A stretch of 64,000 nt of DNA from Bacteroidia bacterium. GTDB taxonomy: Bacteria > Bacteroidota > Bacteroidia > Chitinophagales > Saprospiraceae. Of the stretch, positions 18,101 through 30,100 are shown piece after piece; within the stretch, counting starts at the first letter, position 1; each line of letters starts with the position of its first letter. Below the pieces are notes generated by a model. The model ran no database searches, was not told the origin of the DNA, and was given only the letters and a program-made list of their open reading frames with translations. A program made the translations under genes and the position numbers. The DNA is taken from NCBI GenBank assembly GCA_030426765.1, contig JAUHXV010000004.1, positions 1 through 64,000 on the forward strand. Direction: 5' to 3'.

Positions 18101-21100
18101 ACCCACGCCACCTGTGGTGACCAATTCCTGTGGTGATCCGTTGACCGTGACCGGCCCTGTTGTTGGTCCTGATCCGGTATGTTCAGGAACAAAGACCTAT
18201 ACCTGGGATTATGAAAATTGTGATGGTTCGACTCTCCCATGGGTGTATACCTATACGATCGATCCCCCGACATTTACGTTACCTGCAGATGGATCTTCTA
18301 CAGTGGCTTGTATCAGTGATGCGCAGACTGTGCCCACTCCGCCAGTAGTCAATAACTCTTGTGGGGATCCAATTACACCGACCGGTCCTGTAGTGGGTCC
18401 TGATCCGGTGTGTTCCGGCGATAAGACCTATACCTGGACGTATACAGATTGTACAGGTACTTCGGCGGATTGGGTGTATACCTACACGGTAGATCCTCCG
18501 ACCTTTACACTCCCGGCTGATGATGGTTCGAATGTGGTATGTGTCAGTGACGCTCAAACCGTACCGACACCCCCGACTGTCAATAACTCCTGTGGCGATG
18601 CCATTACACCTACGGGACCAGTAGTTGGTCCAGATCCGGTGTGTTCCGGCGATAAGACCTATACCTGGACGTATACGGATTGTACAGGAACATCAGCCGA
18701 CTGGGTATATACGTACACAGTTGACCCATCTACGTTTACATTACCTGCTGATGACGGATCAACAGTTGCGTGTATTAGTGATGCGCAGGTTGTGCCAACA
18801 CCTCCGGCCGTGATTAACTCATGTGGTGACCCTGTTACACCCACCGGCCCTGTTGTAGGTCCTGATCCGGTTTGTTCCGGAGATAAAATATATACCTGGA
18901 CCTATACGGATTGTGATGGAAATGATTTCCCATGGGTGTATACCTACACGGTAGATCCACCAACCTTTACCCTTCCGGCAGCAGGAGGTTCAACTGTAGC
19001 GTGCGTAAGTGATGCACAGACTGTGCCCACTCCGCCTGTAGTTAATAACTCTTGTGGTGATCCGTTGACGATAAGTGCTCCTGTCGTAGGCCCTGATCCG
19101 GTTTGTTCCGGTGACAAGACCTATACCTGGACGTATACCGATTGTACAGGTACGTCAGCCGATTGGGTGTATACCTACACTGTTGATCCGCCAACGTTTA
19201 CACTTCCGGCGAATGATGGCTCTACAGTGCCCTGCGTCAGTGATGCCCAGACAGTACCAACACCCCCTTCAGTAAACAACTCCTGCGGTGATCCACTGAC
19301 CATCAGTGGTCCTGTTGTGGGAGTAGATCCGGTTTGCTCGGGTGATAAAACATATACCTGGACGTTCACAGACTGTACCGGTACATCAGCCGATTGGGTG
19401 TATACCTATACTGTTGATCCTTCCACGTTTACACTTCCTGCCGACGGAAGCTCTACGGTTGCATGTATCAGTGATGCGCAGACAGTACCAACACCTCCTG
19501 TAGTGACCAATTCATGTGGAGATCCGCTGACGGTGACAGGACCTGTCGTAGGCCCTGATCCGGTTTGTTCAGGAACAAAGACCTATACCTGGGATTACGA
19601 AAACTGTGATGGTTCGACACTTCCATGGGTTTATACATACACTATCGATCCACCTACGTTTACCCTGCCTGCAGATGGTTCTTCCACGGTTGCTTGTATC
19701 AGTGATGCGCAAACCGTTCCGACACCACCAACTGTTAATAATTCCTGCGGTGATCCAATAACTCCGACCGGACCTGTCATTGGCCCTGATCCTGTGTGTA
19801 CAGGAGATAAAACGTATACCTGGACATATACTGACTGTACAGGTACTTCTGCAGATTGGGTGTATACCTACACAGTAGATCCTCCGACATTTACATTGCC
19901 GGCCAATGATGGCTCAACAGTTCCATGTATCAGTGACGCACAGACTGTACCCACACCACCTTCAGTCAATAATTCATGTGGGGATGCGATTACACCGACC
20001 GGACCTGTAATTGGTCCTGATCCTGTTTGCTCCGGAGATAAGACCTATACATGGACCTACACCGATTGTACGGGAACATCTGCTGACTGGGTGTATACCT
20101 ACACAGTGGATCCATCAACCTTTACGCTACCGGCGGATGATGGTTCGACAGTTGCCTGTATCAGTGATGCGCAAACCGTCCCCACACCTCCTGCAGTAAT
20201 AAACTCCTGTGGTGATCCGGTGACACCGACGGGACCTGTTGTAGGTCCTGACCCTGTTTGCTCCGGAGATAAAACCTATACCTGGACGTATACAGACTGC
20301 GATGGAAATGATTTTCCTTGGGTGTATACGTATACCGTAGATCCACCGACATTTACTTTGCCTGCTGATGATGGCTCAACCGTTGCGTGTGTCAGTGATG
20401 CACAAACGGTGCCCACGCCACCAACTGTCAATAATTCCTGTGGTGATCCGCTGACAATTTCCGGCCCTGTTGTGGGACCTGATCCTGTGTGTACAGGAGA
20501 CAAAACCTATACGTGGACCTATACTGACTGTACCGGTACATCCGCTGATTGGGTGTATACGTATACAGTAGATCCACCGACATTTACTTTACCTGCAAAC
20601 GATGGTTCTACAGTACCATGCGTCAGTGATGCACAAACAGTACCGACACCTCCGGTAGTCAATAACTCCTGTGGTGATGCGCTGACGATCAGTGGTCCTG
20701 TAGTGGGTACCGATCCAGTTTGCTCAGGCGATAAGACTTATACCTGGACGTATACCGACTGTACCGGCACATCTGCTGACTGGGTGTATACCTACACAGT
20801 CGATCCGTCTACATTTACTTTACCTGCAGATGGCGGTTCGACCGTAGCATGTATCAGTGATGCGCAGGTGGTTCCAACGCCGCCGGTGGTTACCAATTCC
20901 TGTGGTGATCCACTGACCGTTAGTGGCCCTGTCGTAGGCCCTGATCCGGTGTGTTCAGGGACGAAAACATATACATGGGATTATACGAACTGTGATGGTT
21001 CAACTTTGCCATGGGTGTATACCTACACCATCGACCCTCCAACTTTTACCCTTCCGGCGGATGATGGTTCGACCGTAGCTTGTATCAGTGATGCGCAGAC

Positions 21101-24100
21101 AGTGCCCACACCACCATCGGTGAATAACTCTTGTGGTGATCCGATTACCCCAACCGGTCCTGTCGTAGGTCCTGATCCCGTATGTTCAGGCGATAAGACC
21201 TATACCTGGACGTATACGGACTGTACCGGCACATCTGCTGACTGGGTGTATACCTACACAGTAGATCCACCAACTTTTACACTACCTGCTGATGATGGAT
21301 CAACAGTGCCGTGTATCAGTGACGCACAGACAGTGCCGACCCCACCGACAGTGAACAACTCATGTGGTGATCCTATCGTACCGACGGGTCCTGTCATAGG
21401 TCCTGATCCGGTATGTGCGGGTGATAAAACCTATACCTGGACCTATACAGATTGCACAGGCACATCTGCGGATTGGGTCTATACGTATACGATAGATCCT
21501 TCGACATTTACTTTGCCGGCGGATGATGGTTCAACAGTAGCTTGTATTAGTGATGCACAAACTGTTCCCACGCCTCCTGCAGTGATTAATTCATGCGGAG
21601 ATCCCGTAACGCCAACAGGACCTGTAATTGGTCCTGACCCGGTATGTTCCGGCGATAAGACCTATACCTGGACCTATACCGATTGCGCAGGAATGGACTT
21701 TTTGTGGGTATATACGTATACAGTAGATCCACCGACGTTCACTTTGCCTGCCGATGATGGTTCGACCGTAGCCTGTGTCAGTGATGCGCAGACGGTTCCA
21801 ACACCGCCCGTTGTCAATAACTCATGTGGTGATCCTATCACGCCTACGGGTCCTGTAGTCGGTCCCGATCCGGTATGTTCCGGCGACAAGACCTATACAT
21901 GGACCTACACCGATTGTACCGGTACCTCCGCAGATTGGGTATATACGTATACCGTGGATCCACCAACGTTCACGCTGCCTGTGGATGATGGTTCGACCGT
22001 AGCCTGTGTCAGTGATGCGCAGACTGTACCAACACCACCAGTTGTGAATAATTCCTGTGGCGACCCACTGACGATTTCTGGTCCTGTGGTTGGACCCGAC
22101 CCGGTATGTTCCGGCGATAAGACCTACACGTGGACCTACACCGATTGTACGGGTACTTCAGCTGATTGGGTGTATACCTATACGGTAGACCCATCCACCT
22201 TTACCTTACCTGCTAATGACGGATCTACAGTCGCTTGTATCAGTGACGCACAGACTGTGCCGACTCCACCGGTCGTGAATAATTCATGCGGCGATCCGCT
22301 GACGATTTCTGGTCCTGTAGTTGGACCCGACCCGGTATGTTCCGGAGATAAGACATACACCTGGACGTATACCGACTGTTCAGGTGCTTCATCAGACTGG
22401 GTGTATACCTATACAGTCGATCCGCCTACTTTTACCCTACCGGCAGATGATGGTTCGAATGTAGCCTGTATCAGTGATGCTCAGGCTGTGCCAACGCCAC
22501 CGGTCGTGAATAATTCGTGCGGAGATCCATTGACAGTTTCAGGTCCCGTAATCGGTCCTGACCCTGTTTGTTCGGGTGATAAGACATATACCTGGACGTA
22601 TACTGATTGTACGGGTGCCTCTGCTGACTGGGTGTATACCTATACAGTCGATCCACCTACATTTACGCTACCTGCAGATGATGGTTCGATGGTGGCTTGT
22701 AACAGTGATGCACAGGTAGAACCCATACCACCGGTCGTGAATAATTCGTGCGGAGATCCATTGACAGTTTCAGGTCCCGTAGTCGGTCCCGATCCGGTTT
22801 GTTCGGGAGATAAGACATACACCTGGACGTATACCGATTGTACGGGTACATCTTCAGATTGGGTGTATACCTATACCATCGATCCTTCTACATTTACGTT
22901 GCCTGCAGATGATGGTTCAAATGTCGCATGTGTGAGTGATGCGCAGACGGTGCCAACGCCTCCTGCGGTGATTAACTCCTGTGGTGATCCTGTGACGCCA
23001 ACAGGTCCTGTAGTCGGTCCTGATCCGGTTTGTTCCGGAGACAAAACATATACCTGGACGTATACGGATTGTGCAGGTACAGACTTTTTCTGGGTGTACA
23101 CGTATACCGTTGATCCACCAACATTTACTTTACCTGCGGATGATGGATCTAATGTGGCCTGCGTAAGTGATGCACAGGTTGTGCCAACTCCACCTGCCGT
23201 AGATGATTCTTGTGGAGAGCCTATAACACCTACGGGACCGGTAATCGGTCCTGATCCGGTTTGCTCCGGCGATAAGACCTATACATGGACCTATACCGAT
23301 TGTACGGGTGCCTCTGCGGATTGGGTGTATACGTATACCGTTGATCCACCAACATTTGCGCTTCCTGCAGATGATGGATCAACAGTGGCTTGTGTGAGTG
23401 ATGCACAGGTACAACCCGTTCCTCCTGCTGTCAGCAACTCCTGTGGTGATCCATTGACCATTTCCGGACCTGTAGTGGGTCCTGATCCGGTTTGCTCCGG
23501 TGATAAGACTTACACATGGACGTATACCGATTGCACAGGTGCTTCTGCGGATTGGGTGTATACATACACCGTTGACCCATCCACATTTACGCTTCCTGCG
23601 GACGGTTCATCCACCGTTGCTTGTATCAGTGATGCACAAGTAGAGCCAACACCACCGGTAGTGACAAACTCTTGTGGTGATCCGCTTACGATATCCGGCC
23701 CGGTAGTAGGTCCTGATCCGGTTTGTTCCGGTGACAAAACGTACACATGGGATTATACCAATTGCGATGGTTCTACAAGTCAATGGGTGTATACGTATAC
23801 GATCGATCCACCGACCTTTACCTTACCCGCAGATGATGGTGCGACAGTCGCTTGTATCAGTGATGCGCAGACGGAGCCGATCCCACCGGTAGTCAACAAC
23901 TCCTGTGGTGATCCATTGACCATTTCCGGACCTGTAGTAGGTCCTGATCCCGTATGTTCCGGAGACAAGACCTATACCTGGACGTATACCGATTGTACGG
24001 GAACTTCCGCGGACTGGGTCTATACGTATACAGTCGATCCGCCCACCTTTACTTTGCCGGCAGACGATGGTTCTACTGTAGACTGTGTCAGTGATGCACA

Positions 24101-27100
24101 AGTAGAGCCTGTACCTCCTGCGGTGAATAATTCCTGTGGCGATCCTATTGCACCAACTGGCCCTGTAATAGGAGTTGATCCGGTTTGTTCGGGTGATAAA
24201 ACCTACACATGGACCTATACCGATTGCGATGGCACATCGGCGGATTGGGTGTATACCTACACCGTTTTACCTACAGTCTTTACGCTTCCTCCGGATGATG
24301 GATCTAATGTTCCGTGTATCAGTGATGCGCAAACAGAACCGACACCTCCGGTCGTATTAAATGACTGTGGGGATGTTGTGGTGCCTTCGGGTCCTGTTAT
24401 TGGACCTGACCCGGTTTGTTCGGGTGATAAAACCTATACCTGGACCTTCACAGATTGCGTAGGCAATTCTCTTCCATGGGTCTATACATATACCGTTGAT
24501 CCGCCAACATTTACTTTACCTGCGGATGATGGTTCAACAGTGGCCTGTATTAGTGATGCTCAGGTAGAGCCTGTTCCGCCAGTTGTAGTAAACTCTTGTG
24601 GTGATCCAATTACCCCAACAGGTCCGGTGATCGGTGCTGATCCGGTTTGTACAGGAGACAAAACCTATACGTGGACCTATACGGACTGTACCGGTACATC
24701 CGCTGATTGGGTGTATACCTATACGGTGGATCCACCGACATTTACGTTGCCGGCAGATGACGGTTCCACTGTGGCTTGTGTCAGTGATGCACAGGTTGAA
24801 CCCGTACCACCCGCAGCGAATAACTCATGTGGCGATCCATTGACGATTTCCGGTCCAACCGTAAGTCCGGATCCTGTGTGTTCCGGTACGAAAACCTATA
24901 CGTGGGATTACACAGATTGTACCGGCACCTCCGCGCAATGGGTATATACGTACACAGTAGATCCTTCTTCATTTTCATTACCTCCGGATGATGGGTCTAC
25001 GGTGGCATGTATCAGTGATGCTCAGGTGGAACCAACGCCCCCTGTCGTGACCAACTCATGCGGCGATCCTCTGACGATTTCCGGGCCTGTGGTAGGTCCT
25101 GATCCTGTTTGTTCAGGAGATAAAACATATACATGGGATTATACCAACTGCGATGGCTCGTCCAGTTCATGGGTATACACCTATACGATAGATCCACCTT
25201 CGTTTACCTTGCCGGCTGATGATGGCACAACAGTAGCTTGTGTGAGTGATGCCCAGGTAGAACCAACTCCTCCCGTCGTGAATGACTCATGCGGTGATCC
25301 GGTGATGCCAACAGGCCCCGTCGTAGGACCTGATCCTGTGTGTTCCGGCGATAAGACCTATACCTGGACCTATACGGATTGTACAGGGGCTACAGCAGAT
25401 TGGGTGTATACCTATACCGTCGATCCGCCAACCTTTACACTACCGGTTGATGATGGTTCTACAGTACCTTGTATAGTAGACGCCCAGGTGGAGCCTGTAC
25501 CTCCTGTGGTGACCAATTCCTGTGGAGATGATATTATACCTACCGGACCGGTAGTGAGTGCTGACCCTGCATGTTCCGGCGATAAGACCTATACCTGGAC
25601 CTATACAGATTGTGACGGAACAAGTCTTGACTGGACCTATACCTATACTATCACCGGTGATACAGGACCTGTTTTTACAGCGCCTCCTGCAGACATTACA
25701 GTAGCATGTGTGGCGGATGTGCCAGCTATGATCTCATTGAGTTATACCAATGATTGTAGTCCTGGCGGTATGGTTGCTGGTACGGATTCACCCATCAGTG
25801 GGTCATGTCCGGCAACCATCACACGTACCTGGACATTCACCGATGCTTGCGGAAATGTCGGGACAGTTACGCAGGACATCACGATTGACGATACAACTCC
25901 TCCGACTGCTTCTGATCCTTCATCAATTATCGTAGCAGCTTGTAATGATCCTGTTCCTGCGCCGGATATTTCAGTAGTCACGGATGCTGCCGACAATTGC
26001 AGCACACCGGTAGTAGCTTTTGAAAGCGATGTAACCGATTTAATGGGATGTACCGAAACTACCACCCGCACATTTACAGTCACAGATGCATGTAATAACA
26101 GTATCACCGTGACACAACTGATCATCAGAACAGTGGATATGGATCCTCCTGTTTTCACGGATCCTCCCGCTGACCTTTCCGTCGATTGTATTTCTCAGGT
26201 TCCACCGATGGAAGATCTTGACTATACGGACAATTGTAGTGCGGATGGTACAGTAATGGGTACTGAAACAGGTCCGAGTGGTGATCCGCTGACCATCGTC
26301 AGAGAATGGACGGTGACAGATGATTGTGGAAATGGTGCCACACACACCCAAACCATTACCATTACTGAAGTCATTAATGAAACAAACCTGACCCCTGTTT
26401 TATGTGTTGGGGATATTTATACATTACCCGATGGAAATACCACCACCATGAGTGGTATGTATGGCCCTTATTTATTTACAGGCAGTAATGGCTGCGACTC
26501 AACCGTTAATGTTGATCTCACATTCATTACCGGTACAACCGGAGAGGAGTTATACAACGGCTGTCAGGGTGACGGCTACTCCGTTGTAGTGAATGGCAAT
26601 ACCTATGATGAATTTACTCCTACGGGAATGGAAACGATTCCGGGTAGCAATGGTTGCGATTCAATTGTGACTATTGACCTTACGTTTAATATGCCTACCA
26701 CAGGTGAAGAGTTGTATACGGGTTGTGAAGGAGATGGTTATTCGGTTGTGGTGAATGGAAATACCTATGATGAGTTAACCCCTATGGGAACAGAGACCCT
26801 CACAGGTGCCAATGGCTGTGATTCTGTCGTGACCATTGATTTAACCTTCCATCCTAATACGACCGGCGAAGAATTGTATGCCGGCTGTGAAGGCGATGGC
26901 TACTCTGTTGTGGTAAATGGTACAACGTATGATGAATTGAATCCAAATGGAACGGAGACGTTATTAAATGCTAACGGATGTGATTCAATTGTCACCATTG
27001 ATCTGACGTTTGCACCCGCCGGAACAGGTGAAGAATTGTATACCGGCTGTGAAGGGGATGGGTATTCAGTTGTGGTAAATGGCACAACATATGATGAATT

Positions 27101-30100
27101 TAATCCGAATGGTGTTGAAATGTTCCCTGGTTCGGGAGGTTGTGATTCAACCGTGACAATTGATTTGATCTTTAATCCAATTGCAACAGGTGAAGAATTG
27201 TATACCGGTTGTGAAGGAGATGGTTATTCGGTTGTGGTGAATGGAAATACCTATGATGAAATGACCCCTATGGGCACAGAGACGCTCCCAGGCGCCAATG
27301 GCTGTGATTCTGTCGTTACCATTGATCTAACATTCCACCCCAATACGACCGGCGAAGAATTGTATACCGGTTGTCAAGGAGATGGCTACTCTGTTGTGGT
27401 AAATGGAACGACGTATGATGAGTTAAATCCGAATGGAACTGAAACGTTTTTAAATGCCAATGGCTGCGATTCAACCGTAACCATTGATCTGACGTTTGCG
27501 CCTGCCGGAACAGGTGAGGAGTTATATACCGGCTGTGAAGGGGATGGCTACTTTGTTGTGGTAAATGGGAATACGTATGATGAATTCACGCCAAATGGAA
27601 CTGAGACCTTCCCGGGTTCAGGTGGATGTGACTCTACGGTGACCATTGATTTGGACTTTTTTCCTATGACTACCGGCGAAGAACTGTATACCGGCTGTGA
27701 AGGGGATGGCTATTCAGTTGTGGTGAATGGAAATACGTATGATGAATTAACTCCAATGGGTACAGAAACGCTTACCGGAAGTAATGGCTGTGATTCTGTC
27801 GTCACCATTGATTTGACCTTTAATGCCAATACAACAGGTGAGGAACTTTACACCGGTTGTGAAGGAGATGGCTACAGTGTAGTAGTCAATGGTACGACCT
27901 ATGATGAATCCAATCCAACGGGTACGGAAACGATTTCCGGTGCGGGCTGTGATTCAATTGTGACTATAGATCTGACGTTTGTGCCTTTTGTAGAAGCAGA
28001 GATTTCTCCTGCCGGCCCATACTGTACATCTGCAGGAGTCATGACCTTGGTTGCCGTACCGGCCGGAGGTACGTGGTCCGGTGATGTCAATAGTGATCAG
28101 TTTGACCCTGCTGCGCTTGGCACTGGTTCCCATCAGGTGATCTATACCAGCCCTGCAGGTGCCTGCCAGACTGCTGACACGATTTATGTTGATGTATACG
28201 AATTAGAAATATCCTGCGAGGTATTGGCAGATGAATCTGCACCTAATGCCTTTGATGGACGTGGACAGGTCACGGTGACCGGTGGCGTTCCCCCATATAC
28301 GATTTCCTGGTCTGGTCCCATGAGTGGATCAGGTGTTTTAAATGCAGATGGTCCTTTTATGATCACTGGTCTCACCGGCGGTGTCTACACGGTTGAAGTG
28401 GAAGATGCGACAGGATGTATCGCAACCTGTGAGTTTACCATCATGACGCCTGTGCCTTGTGATCTGATGATCGATGCACCGGATATCGTAGACGCTACCT
28501 GTCCCGGAGTAAATAATGGATCTATCCTGGTTAACGTCACTGGAACCATGCCTCCGTTTGAGTATTCACTCGATGGTATCAATTTTGATCCAAATAATTT
28601 CTTTGATCAGTTAGCGCCGGGCAACTACACCATTTACGTCAGAGATGATGCAGGATGCGAAGAAACGCTGGATGTAGTTGTAGGTGTAGGGGATGGGCCG
28701 GAGCTTGAACTCGTAGAAGTAATTGATGCATCGTGTGGTTTGGATAACGGATCAATTGAAGTTACGGCGAGCGGAGGAACCACACCTTATATGTATTCAG
28801 TCGATGGAGTGACATACGGCTTATCTGATCTATTCCCCGGTCTTGCACCTGGCGAATATCTCGTATACTTAATAGATGATGCGGGTTGTACGGATACAAT
28901 TCCTGTAGATATAAACTCCACAGACTCTCCTGTGATCGATGATATCATTATTGCAGGTTCTTCCTGTGGTCAGTCAGATGGAGGGATAACGATTATCGCC
29001 TCAGGAGGTCTTGGCGTCCTGATGTACTCCATCAATGGAGGTGGTTCCTTCCAGGCCTCTAATGTATTTACCGGATTACCTGCCGGAAACTATCCGATAG
29101 TCGTTCAGGATGAGGCAGGATGTCAGGTTACCGGCAATGCCATGATCTCCGATGTCGGTGGACCGATGATTGATAATGTTGTCGTCGATCCTGCGGGTTG
29201 CGGATTGTTTAACGGTGTGATTACGGTCACAGCATCAGGCGTTCCTACGCTGATGTATTCGTTAAACGGTGGAACACTCCAATCCAGTAATGTATTCAGC
29301 AACTTGCTTCCGGGCAATTATACCCTGCTCGTTCAGGATGGTAATGGTTGTGACATAACGCAACAGGTAACCGTCACAACAACAGACGGACCTGTCATTA
29401 ACAGTCTGACACCTACCCATACGACATGTGACGAAGAGAATGGTGAAATCGCCATTTCGTGGTCAGGCGGTACAGGTGGAATTGAGATATTTGTGGATGG
29501 CGACAGCTATGGAGACCAAAGCCCAATAACAGATTTGCCGGCAGGTACCTATACAGTTGAAGTTGTTGATGATAACGGATGTTCAGCTTCAAATACTGTA
29601 ACGATCAATCCTTCAGAAGCACCTGACTTTGATGTCTATATCACACCTGCCAATTGCGGACTTGCCAATGGTGTGATTGAATTGGATGGATTTGACGGAA
29701 CACCTCCTTATACATACTCAATCAATAATGGACCGTTCTCTCCCACATTCACCTTTGTCAATAGAATTTCTGATTTCTATATTATGCAGATCAGAGATGC
29801 GAATGGATGTATCTATGAAGAAGAAGTATTCCTGTGGGAAGCACCGGGGCCGGAAATAACAAATATCATCACGACAAACCCACCTTGCGGTTCCACCGCC
29901 GGGATGATCCAGGTGATCACTGACCCTGCGACAGATATTGAGTATTCCATTAACGTACCGACATATCAGGATTCAAACAAATTTGTCAATGTGGCTCCGG
30001 GGACGTATACCGTGACCATCAGAGACGAGTTTGGATGTACAGATACCGGAACTGCCACAATTGAAGCAACTCCTACACCTGAAGTTTCAGCAGTGGTTGT

